64,000 bases of DNA from assembly GCA_025093985.1 (NCBI GenBank), contig JACAAK010000003.1, positions 3,658,001 to 3,722,000 of the forward strand, read 5' to 3'. How positions within the stretch are numbered: position 1 is the first letter of the stretch; every line of letters begins with the position of its first letter. The notes below the pieces were generated by a model, which searched no databases, was not told the DNA's origin, and saw only the letters and a list, made by a program, of their open reading frames with translations. Position numbers and translations under genes: made by a program. The stretch is from Calvatia gigantea. Its lineage: Eukaryota; Basidiomycota; Agaricomycetes; Agaricales; Lycoperdaceae. Below are positions 35,435 to 46,425 of the stretch, in pieces.

Positions 35435-38400
35435 TCAATGTCCAAATTCAGCACTCCTAATCGTGTCAAAGCTCTCCCGCCCAAACTCCAGGAAGCTCTC
35501 CGAAGTATAATCACTCCGAGAGAAGCTAGCACCGCCCGAAGCACTGCTCATCCGCATGATGGTATTGAAGTCCAAATTCATCTCCGGCTCCACATCGTCG
35601 TCATCATCAATATCCAGGAACGATGGCTTCCTCTGTAGTGACATCCTGCGTGATGGGGTCTTCTGCCCTCCAACACTGGGCGACCGTTGTTGGCCATCCA
35701 CCGGTACTCGAGGTTTTCGGTAACTGGGCGGTGGGGGTCTCGATACGGCTCTTGGAGGAATAGGTGGCACATGATGGGATGCATGTGGCGATCGGGAAGG
35801 CGGGAGGCTGGCGTTGGTTGCAGTTGCGGAAGACGTCGAGAAGCCACTATTCATAGACTGGACTGAGGGAGACAAGACATGACCGTAACGTTGACCATGT
35901 CCAAAATCGACACCAATAGAAGCTCTTTTTCCGCCTTCGGAAGGTTTTGCTAGTGGATCGCGACGTGAGTCTACGACGGTAACAACTTCAGCTTTGGCTC
36001 GTGGACGAGGTGGCGGTGGTAGACTTTTCATTTGTGGCATTGGCGGATTGGTACTCGAGTTGGAATTCTTTCTGCGGGTCTTTTTGATGTTGAGAGGACT
36101 GATGGAACTGACTGGACTGGACTGGGCATCTGGAACAGTAGAAGCATCACCAGTGGCAGTAGTTGGCCGCGAAGTTTTCGGTTCCGGAATGGCCGACATC
36201 GGGGCAAATGTGGAGGCTCCTGATGATGTAGCAGGACGGTGACTGCGAGGAGGTGCTATCGAAGACTTCGATGACACAGACGAAGTCCGTCCATTACTCG
36301 CTCCCCCTTCGTTCAGAGTACCCATGGGAACCGCTCCTGGTTTCGATGTTTTCGTCGCCGCGGAGACTTGTGGAGACCCGATGGAGTCGGAAAGCGCTAG
36401 TGAAAATACACTCGGAGGAATAATCTCACTATCCCGATCAGAGAATATTGTTGATGCAGATGTTGTCCTTTGTCGAATCGAAGGTAAAGGAACAGTTGGA
36501 GGCGGCAACGGGCTCACAATGGAGATATCATCAAGCTCAGCCTCGACCTTGGCCAGGTCTTCGGGTGACATGATACGTTGGGGGGTATACTCCGAGTGGA
36601 CGGGGCTCAGTGGAGGTTGATCGTCAGAAAATGATCCAAGAGCTGATATGCTGGTTGGCCAAGGTTTAATTGGTGATGTATGTATGAAAACGCCATGGTC
36701 CGAGCGTAGACTGAACAACGAACGGGTATCATCTTCGCCTAGTGGCGGTGGGATTCCTGAAGAAGTTGACGGCCGACGTAAACTGGCCCCGGAGAAAACT
36801 CGCTTTCGAACAGGTGTGAACATTGAGGTATTGCTGGACACACTTCCCCGCTGCTCCAAGGTAGAGAAAACTACAGATGGTTCGGATGCTTGAGGCGACG
36901 GGGGAGTGCTGACAGAAGACGCGTGGGAGTGTTTGAGCCCCAAAGATATTGGTGGAATCGGCAATCGGTGGTGTGACCGTTGTTTCCGAAGGACCTTGTG
37001 GGTTTCCGTTGGTGGCTCCGAGGATGACGAGTTTGACGTCTGTGTAAGGGGCAGTCGCTTGTTGAGAGATGAAAGCGAAGGCGTCTTCTTCATTACCCGG
37101 CTTGACAAAGAAGTATCCAAAGGTGACTTGGAAATAGACGCCAAAGACTTTATGTCTGTCTCAGGGATCAAGTTTGAAGCGAGAAATGAAGGACAATTTG
37201 TCACCATCAGACTTTTTGCGTTCCCTTCTCCTATGTAAATCCAATAGGCTAGGGAAAGCATCCCTGCCTGATGAATGCTGAGGAAACAAAGGAGAGGCTT
37301 GATGAGGACAATGAAGCTGTTACAAGCTATCGGGATGTCCAACTCGTCTTCCAACATCGGCTCTTCCGTAACTTTTAATGGCGGCGCTGGCAGATCATGA
37401 GTTGGGGGCGCTGTTGGGGGCTGCAGACGTTGAATGGAGGCCTGACGTGAAATACTTTGGGGTTTCATTCCGGTTGAAGCCGATGCTAGTTGGTTTGGTG
37501 TTGTGCGCCCAGCTGAGGAGGGGCGGCTGGAAGGGCGACTTGAGGGTTGGCTCCCGGGACTCAAAAGAGAGTGAAGGGAATGCGTTGCGCCAAGGCCCGC
37601 AGAAGGAGGTCTTCCGGGTGAAGAGGGACGCCTGGTCCTAACCCCAGAGTATGCTTCCTGTAGAAACGGCGGCCGGGTGTAACCAACGTCAGTCATACCT
37701 CGAGAACGCGCGGGTGGGCGGGAGTCGGATGTGCTTGTTTGACGTTGCGGGACATGGGGGAGGGGAGGTTCAGGGTCGGGATGATTGACTACCTTCTGAA
37801 GGTTACTCAGGGATTTGCTACCAGATATATGAGCTATCTGAGGGCATTGGCAAAAAGTGAGGACATACGAGGAAGAAAGTGTTCGAACGTCAATGCTAGA
37901 ACTATGGGCTCTGAGTAAGCCTTGGGATTGAGGCTCGCGGGGGGAGTAGGAATTTGACGAGGATGAGGAGTACGAGCCCCGAACATAAAGAGGGGCCTTG
38001 TCTTGTCCCAGGCTAACATCGAGAAACGAGTTTCCTGAATGAGCGGAAAGACGGGTGGGACTGCTGGGTGCATGGAGGGTGATACCTCGAGGTGCGAAGG
38101 GGTCCGCGTCCGACAAGTGTTAACAAAGACTGGCGTTCTGACCGGAAACCATCCACGGGTGTCAAGGGCTCCACAGAGTCAGCAGGTGATAACGGTTGGG
38201 GAGCGGATTTGAGACGATTTCTGGTTTGGTATTCCAGACGAAACTGGGGAGGTATCTCTGGATGATGTGGCCGTGAAGGTGGGTGTGATGTTAGAGATGA
38301 AGGAGGGTCCTGGATAGCTAATGTAGGATGTTTCTTTGATTTGAGACCAATAACGGAGGCAAATGAAGGAAATGTTTTGCTAGGGGAGTTTTTGAAGGTG

Positions 38401-38513
38401 GAACCGGTAGATCTGTCGTTAGCATATTGTTTGTGGAGGTCCTGTTTGGAGGGTTTGGAGGAGAGAGACCACCAGGTGCGCGAAGATTGCTCTGTACGAA
38501 GAGCGGATGACAT
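35435..38513 (-). CDS. Uncharacterised Ser/Pro-rich, largely disordered protein
   Basis: No family recognised. The start at 38513 gives MSSALRTEQSSRTWWSLSSK. The exon 1 frame ends VEPLTPVDGFR and joins SPTRLSAHSGNSFLDVSLGQ across an intron of about 79 nt (donor gtcaga, acceptor cacccag). The long open frame to 35435 starts with a TTG and is only the second part of the gene. The protein is dominated by Ser, Pro and Thr with many SP/RxxS sites (SRPSSRPSSAGRTTP, RRPSTSSGIPPP, SPLPPPTVPLPS) and ends with an acidic run (DIDDDDDVEPEMNLDFNTIM) and FSRSDYTSESFLEFGRESFD. Two hydrophobic bits in the open frame (about 37840 and 37290) look like unspliced introns, not TM segments. It could be a phospho-regulated scaffold. 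Confidence 0.78.
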
Positions 38514-39273
38514 GAGGTTGTTGGGAAGGAGGGGAAGGCAGTCGAAAAGGAAAGAGCGAATGAACGTTAACGACGAAAAGGGAAAAGGAAAACTCAGAAA
38601 AAGCGCATGAGAGAAAATCACACTAGTCGCCAAACAAGTTCCTTTCCCCCGTTCCTTACATGTACAGATGACCAGTCCTCCCACATCAAAACAATCAACA
38701 ACTCTAAAATGGCTTTTGCCTTACCTCTCCTTTCATTAATTCTTTGCTTCTGTCACATCCATCTGTATTTTACACTGGCGCATTCCACTACCTTTTTCTT
38801 TTTCTTTTTTTTTCTTTCTCTGGTATCCATCGCTTCGAAGAGTATGGAATTCCCAGCTCGTTGCTACCTAAGACTGTATGTGTTGATCCCACGCAGCTCC
38901 CAGCCGAAACATCCTTAAAGCGCCAACCCTGCGCACCTATCAATCGACCTTGATGCGGGTCGTCATCCCCTCCCTCTATCTCAGAACCCGTTACCCCGAA
39001 CCAATAGTAAACCCGAGCGTTCCAACACGTTACTTATTCCGTTCGCAGTCACACTTTGGAATACAAATCTCGCATGACTGCACCCTTCCTCGCAACGATA
39101 CTCCGATACTGTATATACTGTATCTATGTGTGTACGTGTCAACAGTCGCGTGGACACACTCCCTCCATGACGTGAAAACGCTCACTCCAGCCCTAGGAAT
39201 CACTAAACTACAAATTGTCCCAAGCGTCTAGAAGGGTAACCAACAATCGTCGTTACGGCCTAACACGTAAAAA
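38514..39273. other. Intergenic region, 760 bp
   Basis: It lies upstream of the Ser/Pro-rich gene and downstream of the voltage-sensor-like gene, both minus strand. A polypyrimidine stretch lies at about 38790-38822. No protein-like frame seen. Confidence 0.45.
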
Positions 39274-40297
39274 TTACCCAATTTCTGCCCAAACGTCTTC
39301 TGAGTCTCTATTGAGTGCTGCATGAGCTGCGCGCGGCATGTCTTGGTAATTCCTCGGTGCTTGTTCTCCTTCTGATCGACCATTTGCCTCGACGTCAAAT
39401 AACACAGGATTGCGCACCAGTGGGCGACTGAGGTCATCGTCATCGCTTTCAACATCAAGTTCCATACCAAACCCAGCACGACGCGCAGCATTGATATCAA
39501 TTGGTTTTGGGCGGGAAAAGATGGATTGACCGGATCTAAGGATGAGAAAATATTAGCAAATTAAAATAACTCTTCATTGCAAAAATGTTATTCACTGTCG
39601 CATCACCGCGGCTAGCCTTCCAAACTGAAGAACATTCCGAGCCACTAGAAGCAGGGTATCAAAGACCTCCTCTTCTTTACTTCCCGCACCACAGTCAGCG
39701 AAAGCCAGCACCAGAAGTGTCAGTCCACAGAAAGCGGTGAGGATCACGTCCATTACATTGAATGGCGATTTCCAGAATTGCTGCGCAGTGTGTCGGTACT
39801 TTGGTCGGTGGCACAGGGGGGAGGACAACGTACCCGACCAAGGGCCACAAACCGGATCCCAACCTCAATGATCATGGCCACATTAATGATAATTTCCAAT
39901 ATGTAGAACGCAAGTCCTGGACATCCATCCGTTAGGCTCACCACGACAGTGGTCACTGAAAGCGCAGCCATCCCCAGGTACAGAAAGATATAGGTTCGAG
40001 AATGCACAAAACGGTTCGCGAGGCCTCTTGCGATTTCCTCGCGTGTAAGAGCATAGATGGATCTAGTAGGCCTGCGGTACGCATAGAACATGTCAGGATA
40101 GGAACATGAAAAGGGGAGAGTACGAACGCAGGTTGAGGGTTTGTGGGAGAGTCTTCCGCATCAGAGTTCAAGTGATGTGATTCTCCATAGTCGGAGTCAT
40201 GTGGGTTTTCCGTTCGCTGGGGCATCGAACCGCCAACCAGATGTGTACGCGGCTGCCTTCTCACAGAGCCTGAGCGTTGCTCAGCGCTCAGTGCCAT
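39274..40297 (-). CDS. Four-helix voltage-sensor-like membrane protein (ion-transport fold, no pore)
   Basis: It resembles the S1-S4 domain of voltage-gated channels. The start at 40297 opens MALSAEQRSGSVRRQPRTHL. After a 56-nt intron the frame gives PTRSIYALTREEIARGLANRF, then S1 (YIFLYLGMAALSVTTVVVSL), S2 (FYILEIIINVAMIIEVGIRF), the linker VALGRQFWKSPFNVMDVIL leading into S3 (LTAFCGLTLLVLAFADC), and S4 (LLLVARNVLQFGRLAAVMRQ). S2 acidic residues, the S2-end Arg and the FNxxD of S3 match voltage-sensor signatures. S4 has three Arg, spaced 7 and 6 apart. After S4 come SIFSRPKPIDINAARRAG and an acidic tail (ESDDDDLSRPL); no S5-pore-S6 is present. Divergent from CWC25 with 165 bp between starts. 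Confidence 0.78.
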
Positions 40298-40462
40298 TCA
40301 TTCAATAATCCACCACGTGACTGACCACGGCTTATGACATACACAGACAAACACAGTCATTTCACTTTCTGCCTTCTTGTGGTCATCCGCCTAAGACCAT
40401 CCCTTCCATTTCGCCCCTTCTATCCCTTGTATTGTATCTGTGCCCAGAGTATCTTCGTCAAA
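40298..40462. promoter_or_regulatory. Bidirectional promoter, voltage-sensor-like gene / CWC25 (165 bp)
   Basis: Head-to-head start codons with a pyrimidine-rich stretch near 40370-40435 on the CWC25 side. Confidence 0.5.
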
Positions 40463-41929
40463 ATGGGTGGTGGTGACTTGAACATGAAAAAGTCCTGGCA
40501 CCCGCTCCTGCTAAAGAACCAGGAGCGGGTTTGGCTCGAGGAAAAGAAAGCAGTATGTCGTGTATCTCACTGGCACAAGATTGTTCCCTGACCATTTTAT
40601 TCAGCTCGAAGAGAAAAAGAAGCTTGATCAGCTTCGCAAAGAGAAAGAGGAGGAGCGTCAGCTGCAGGAATTGCAAAGAATGCAAGAGGAACAAACTGGA
40701 AAGAAGCGACAGGAAAAGCTGGAGTGGATGTATACAACGCCCGCGACGGGCAGTAATCAGAATGCGAACGACTTAGAGGACTATTTGTTGGGAAAGAAGA
40801 GGGTTGATAAGGCACTGACCGCTGACGACAATGCAAAGGTACGTTCAAAGTGACTTAATTCCGGTCAATGGCTAATAACCTGCTCCAGCTTGGTGCATCT
40901 CACAAGAATTTCATTGCCGTCCAAAACGCGAACACCGCCCGAGATATTACGGCCAAGATTCGGGAAGACCCGTTGCTTGCCATTAAACAACAAGAACAGG
41001 CCGCTTATCAGGCTCTCATGTCCAATCCTCTCCGTTTGCGAGAGATGCAAGAGAGGAATGGCATCAAGCCCAAAAAGGATAAGAAAGAAAAACGGAAAGA
41101 GAAGGAAGAGCGGAAAAGGTTGAAATTGGAGCGCAAGCATCGTCGTGAAAGGGATTCCCGATCTCTCAGCCCGCGTGACCGAAGACCATCAAGGAGTCCG
41201 CACGAACCAAGGCGAACAAGAAGTCCGTATGAACGGAAGTGGTCAAGAAGTCCTCACGAACCAAGGCGAACAAGAAGTCCGTATGAACAAAGGCGGTCAC
41301 CCAGTCCTTATTCGCGGCGTTCTCGAAGTCATGACCGAGATTACAATCGTTCACCTCGTCGCGACGATTATAGGGGCCGACCATCGAGGCTTTTTGATCA
41401 AGAACCACGCCGAAGGAGTGATAGCCGAAGCCCCATGCGTAATGTGAGGGAAAGGGGCGAAGATAGATATCCTGGTTCTTCCACTTATCGCCACAGGAGC
41501 AAGAGTCCTGGGTACGAGAACGGAAAGCGCTCGCGGAGTCCCAGCCCTCGGTATAACAATGATTCCCGTTCCAAGCGTTATCGTATGGACCCTCCACCAC
41601 CACCATCATCGCAACCTCACACGCGACCTTCGAACGGAACCTACTCGACTGGGAGGGTCGCGAAAACACCTGCTGAGGAGCGAGCCGCTCGTTTGGCCGC
41701 CATGACCTCTAACGCCTCAGATATGCAAGATGAGCGTAAGAAACGACTGGCAGAACTCCTGGCCAAGGAGAAGGAGGAACTAGCGAAGGAGGAACTTGAA
41801 CGCGCCAAATCAGCCAAATCTGGAGGCACCGGTAGCTTTATGAGTGCGGACTACAAGAAGGTTTATGGCGGAGGAGGAGGTTTGGAGGATCGTATCAGGA
41901 GATCGAGAGGTACATTGGTTATTGATTAG
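40463..41929 (+). CDS. CWC25: Pre-mRNA-splicing factor CWC25
   Basis: CWC25 joins the spliceosome for the first catalytic step. The start ATG at 40463 gives [20 protein letters not shown], the conserved CIR N-terminus (WHP...N...VW). Then [35 protein letters not shown] (conserved LxWMY), [16 protein letters not shown] and [13 protein letters not shown] [15 protein letters not shown] follow. A basic RS-rich region covers about 41090-41590 and contains a 54-bp tandem repeat. The C-terminus has [21 protein letters not shown] and [12 protein letters not shown], both typical of the family. Two short introns (about 40554-40602 and 40838-40888). Confidence 0.95.
41199..41310 (+). repeat. 54-bp tandem repeat encoding RS-type units in CWC25
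   Basis: Two near-identical 54-bp units encode [13 protein letters not shown] followed by a short basic spacer. The cacgaaccaaggcgaacaag core recurs at a 54-bp step. Confidence 0.75.
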
Positions 41930-42139
41930 TGCGTTAGTGTGGTTTTATCCCTGTATATTAGTGCATACTGTTGAACTGGTTTTCTTCTATGCTATAGGCT
42001 GCTATCGTTTTCAGTTCTCTTCCCAACTAAATTCGAGAAACCCTGGGTGGATGCACTCACGTGCATGTCAACCTCGAAAACCTATTTAATACTTGGCCTT
42101 GGTTTTATGCAACTCTTCTTTACCTATCATCTCCAAAAA

Positions 42140-44144
42140 ATGCCGCCCCGTCGAGCTCCCTCGATCCCCTCTGTCGTCTCGCGCGCTCCTAGTCCTGTCA
42201 TAGAAGAAGATGAAGTATTTTTCCCCACCAATATCCGCATATACTTAGCATTGACCGTCCCTCAGACGCCATTCTTTGATTCTGTTGAAGAGCTTCAACA
42301 ACATGTAAACATAAGCGGACTCGTCGGCCCAGAGCTATACTAACCCTACGCACAGGGAATTAACGTCCAGGATATACTGAAACTCAAAGTAAGTCGTTTA
42401 TGGCGCATATAGTAACCCGGGGCTCATGGAGAATCAGTCGGCAGCTATTAACACGGTTTCCGGAGTTAACATGACTACCAGAAGGCAGCTTTTGAAGATC
42501 AAGGTCAGCTTAAAACATCATGTGCTCGGTAATCCACACCTCACTTTACGCGTGTAGGGTATGTCCGAGGCCAAGGTCGAGAAAATCAAGGTCAGTAACT
42601 CCCATAGCCATGCTGAGAATCCGCTCAAAGATATTTTGTGTACGGCATAGGAGGCTGCACATAAGATCTTGGTTAGCTGAGCCTGTGTATTCGCCCCACC
42701 TTTGACTGAGAAACAATGATGGAAAGGGATCGTCTTTCGCGACAGGGGTTGAGGTCCAAGAACGTCGGAAAAAAGTGCACGTTATTAGCACAGGAAGTAA
42801 ATCCGTTGATGCGATACTCGGCGGTATGTTCTCAATCCCGGTCTTGTAGCCCTACAAGTTCCTGAGACACCAAACCCACCCCACGTCCTTAGGAGGCCTC
42901 ATGTCACAGTCGATTTCTGAAGGTAATAAACCTCCCCCGTGCAATCGCATATTTACTGACACGAGCTAGTTTACGGAGAGTTTCGGACGGGAAAAACGCA
43001 GCTAGCGCATACAATGAGTGTTGTGGCTCAACTCCCACCCGATCTCGGTGGCGCAGCAGGAAAGGTAGGATATTTTTCAAGTGTACATCGTTTGTTTAAT
43101 GATCGTCAGGTCGCATATGTCGACACAGAAGGTGGATTCCTGCTCGTTCCGCCCGGTCACACGCTCATTTCGTTTATAGGGACATTTCGCCCCGATCGCA
43201 TTAGAGCCATAGCTGATAGATTTGGTGTCGACGGCAGCATGGCGCTCGAAAACATTCTCTATGGTTAGTGTTATCACGAATATGATCAGATACCTGATGT
43301 GGATCCCCCGTCACAGCACGAGCCTTCAACAGCGAGCATCAGGTATTTCTCCTGTGGCAGGTTCCTGACGGAGCCTGACGACCAACTACAGATGGAACTC
43401 ATCAACGAATGTTCACTCCGCTTCGCCGAGGATAAGGATTTTCGGCTTTTGGTATATCTCCCTCTATCAATGTCCAGTGGTCGAGATCAACTGGCCTCCT
43501 AAAGATAGTGGATAGCATCATGGCACTGTTCCGCGTGGATTTCTCCGGCAGAGGCGAACTCAGTGAAAGACAGCAAAAGGTGAGCTTCGTGGTGCTACTC
43601 GACAGGGTTGCGGCTAACGCTCCGCCCGTAGCTCGCACAGGTTTAAGCCGCTCGCTATTGTCCGTTTGATTTGAAGCCTGACCGCACCTCTTAGATGTTA
43701 TCCAAACTGATGAAACTCTCCGAAGAATACAATGTTTGGTGAACTCCCCATCCCAAGAATGTTTTACTCAAATGTCTACACTCCTAGATTGCCATCCTCC
43801 TCACTAACCAGGTACAGTGTATGTCTTGATCTGTTCACTGTGCCAGGTCATGAATTGGTCACAACTAAATTCCAAAATTCCAGCGGATCCTGGTGCCACT
43901 ATGACATTCGTCGCAGGAGGCGCTCTCAAGCCCATTGGTGGACATATCCTATCACATGCCTCCGCCACACGGTTGTTCCTACGAAAAGGCAACCGGATTT
44001 TATTTGAATAACTTAAGACACTCTCTGAATTTCTATTTGACAGGCCGCGCTGAAGAACGTGTGGCAAAACTGGTCGACAGCCCCGATCGACCGGAAAGCG
44101 AGGCGTCATACAAGCTAGACGAAGGTGGTTGGGCTGATGTTTGA
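42140..44144 (+). CDS. DMC1: Meiotic recombinase DMC1 (RecA/Rad51 family)
   Basis: DMC1 forms filaments on ssDNA and performs interhomologue strand exchange in meiosis. The start at 42140 gives [15 protein letters not shown]. The N-terminal helix-hairpin-helix region is split into [40 protein letters not shown] and EAAHKIL. Then come [38 protein letters not shown], Walker [13 protein letters not shown] (about 42975), [23 protein letters not shown], Walker [29 protein letters not shown]-binding loop-2 region [21 protein letters not shown] and [14 protein letters not shown]. The [11 protein letters not shown] and GLMSQSISE motifs favour DMC1 over RAD51. It ends [10 protein letters not shown]. 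More than ten introns; several exons are only 21-33 nt. Confidence 0.95.
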
Positions 44145-44553
44145 AAACAGGCGTTGCACTCTCTCCACAAGAATGAGCCCCAACCTTATTGTATCTGAAT
44201 CCACCGCTTTTTTCAGTGATCCTTCCCTTGCGTACAAAATGTCGAACATCGGACCTAATGTAACCGATATCGTGAGCATGGGAATCGAAGGCAAGCACGT
44301 GGGCCAACTTCTGCTTAACTACGAATTGCGGGGATAAGGAAATACGTACGCTCTTAATCAGAATTTCTAACTTTAGGTCGCCAACGTTGGTTTCTTTCAA
44401 TGAACGATATGGCTCCGACGTGTACCATGTGGCTCAAAAAGACACGTCCATATGCAAGTATAAAAGCTCGTCTGAGGCGCTGGTCGTGCCTCCAGGCCTT
44501 CCCGTCGTGGCCCTTCGGACCGTTATCTTGTGACGTCCCACTGTAAAGTTGTG
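44145..44553. other. Intergenic region, 409 bp
   Basis: It lies between DMC1 and RNase T2, both plus strand. The small frame 44125-44337 has no family features. Probably DMC1 3' UTR and RNase T2 promoter. Confidence 0.4.
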
Positions 44554-45751
44554 ATGAAGGCGCAACTTCTTTTGCCTTTTCTTTTTACGATCCGCGCTCT
44601 CGCTGGTTCCGATCACGGCCATGGCCACAATTTACGTACTTACCCCAGCATTGCTGCTTGTGCTCATAAACCTTCTTTCTTCTCCTGCGAGAACACGACT
44701 CCTATAAAAAACACTTGTTGTTCACCAACTCCCGGTGGCCTCGTCCTTGCAACCCAGTTTTGGGATACTCACACAGGATTGGAGCATCGTGGACAGAAAT
44801 TACCTAAGGGTAGTTGGGGTATTCACGGCCTTTGGCCTGACAACTGCGATGGGTGTGTATTAATCTACCGGGTTTTACCGCGTCCCTCAATACTTTCTAT
44901 TTAGTTCATTTGAACAATATTGTGACCCCTCAAGACAGTTTGACCCTCATCCCTCTCCAGCCGTGCTCCCAAATGGCACGGTTATTCCTCCCTACAAAGG
45001 ATCTGGAGTTGACACCTTCATCAAGGCATTCAATAGAGGTCAACTACTGGGGTATAGTGCGTCTTGCATACAAGAGATCCTAGTTCTAAGTTCGCTAACT
45101 ATCTTGACTTCTTCAGTGAACAATTTCTGGGTCAACCTAGGTGCGCCCAATGAAGAGCTTTGGGCACACGAGGTGAACTATTTGAAGCTTCTTTTGGAGA
45201 GTAGACGATTGACTATCCTCTGTTAGTTCTCTAAGCACGCTACTTGCACATCTACTTTTGATGTTGCCTGCTATGGGGAGTCCTATGAGAAGCATGCTGA
45301 GATAATCGACTATTTCGATGCAGCCATTCGCGCGTTCCAGCACTTCCCTTCCTTTAAAATCCTTGCTGCGTAAGTCAAGCTCTGACCGTTATTGCACTGT
45401 TCCCGCCTGATTTCCTTCCAGTGGTGGCATTTTCCCTTCCAACAAGACTACTTATAAGCTTAATGACCTCGAGGCCGTTGTCAAGTCCCAGACTGGCGCC
45501 ATCCCTTTCTTCGGGTGCGTGAACAATGGTACAGTTCTCACTGAGATTTGGTATTTCAACCACGTCCTTGGAACAGTGAGTCCCCTTGCTTAATTTTACG
45601 CGTCACGGGCATTTAATCAGAGTGTCTTCAGGAGCAATTTGGCAGCTATAAGTCGATCGACTCGACTACCGCATCCACCTGTACAAGGACCGGTGATGTC
45701 TGGTACTATGAGCGTACGCCCGGCAGTGAACAGGATGTCGAAAATCGATGA
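44554..45751 (+). CDS. Secreted ribonuclease T2
   Basis: RNase T2 enzymes cleave RNA through a 2',3'-cyclic phosphate and are secreted or vacuolar. The start at 44554 gives a signal peptide (MKAQLLLPFLFTIRALAG). The first catalytic segment is WGIHGLWPDNCDG (about 44815-44850). The second is ELWAHEFSKHATCTSTFDV, split by an intron at about 45175-45230, with the catalytic Glu/Lys/His of the family. Cys residues expected for disulfides are present (CSPTPGG, CAHKPSFFSC, SFEQYCDP, DVACYG). It ends DVWYYERTPGSEQDVENR at TGA 45749-45751. Five to six exons. No break is seen. Confidence 0.92.
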
Positions 45752-46425
45752 GGTAGATGAAATGTAAACCTACGATCTTTTACTTTCAACCATTCACAAA
45801 TCACGATTACCTTTGATTGAACGAAAACAAAGCGTATGGTGAAGTAAATTTGCTTATGGTGGTGAAAACCGGTGACATTAAAGAAGGAATCGAAGGAGAA
45901 ACGAGCCGTATTCTTGCTCGAAAATCTGTCAAATGGTTTTTATACCTTCAGTACTTGGCGACTCGGTCAATCATTGTTCGATAATCCTTGTATTTTATCC
46001 TAAACGTCTCCTGTGCCGACCTGATTAAAGTAATGGTGTTGGAGACACTACTTGAGAAGTCCAAATGGATCATGATTATAACCGGCATAACGAAAACCTT
46101 CCAGGAAGAGGGTGAGTATCATCCGTCGCCGGCAATAGGTTTTGTTATCGAGTTTATTGTTGTAACGCAGCACACCTAGCCTTCATAGGACACTCAGACT
46201 TGGGTTGATGGCTCCACGACATACTTATGTGAAATTCCTGAAGTTCAGAACATGGGAATTGGAATACCAGGCGCCTGAAAATGCCGGCGCTAACGCGATG
46301 CGTCGTGAGTGATTCACGTGACAAAACGCGTTCAAGTGTTGATGCTAAAGTTGGAGCGTGGTCTCTGGGTGTTCCCAAGAACGCTCCGAATCGCCACCAG
46401 GAGGCCCCCCCGAGACTCAAGAGCA
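45752..46425. other. Intergenic region, 674 bp
   Basis: It lies between RNase T2 and the sirtuin gene, both plus strand. Overlapping frames on both strands at 46154-46426 have no family features. No repeat or tRNA found. Confidence 0.4.

Noticed and set aside
37230..37340. Hydrophobic segments in the Ser/Pro-rich protein as TM helices
   Set aside because: They fall exactly where GT...AG introns would be read through in frame; the surrounding protein is polar.
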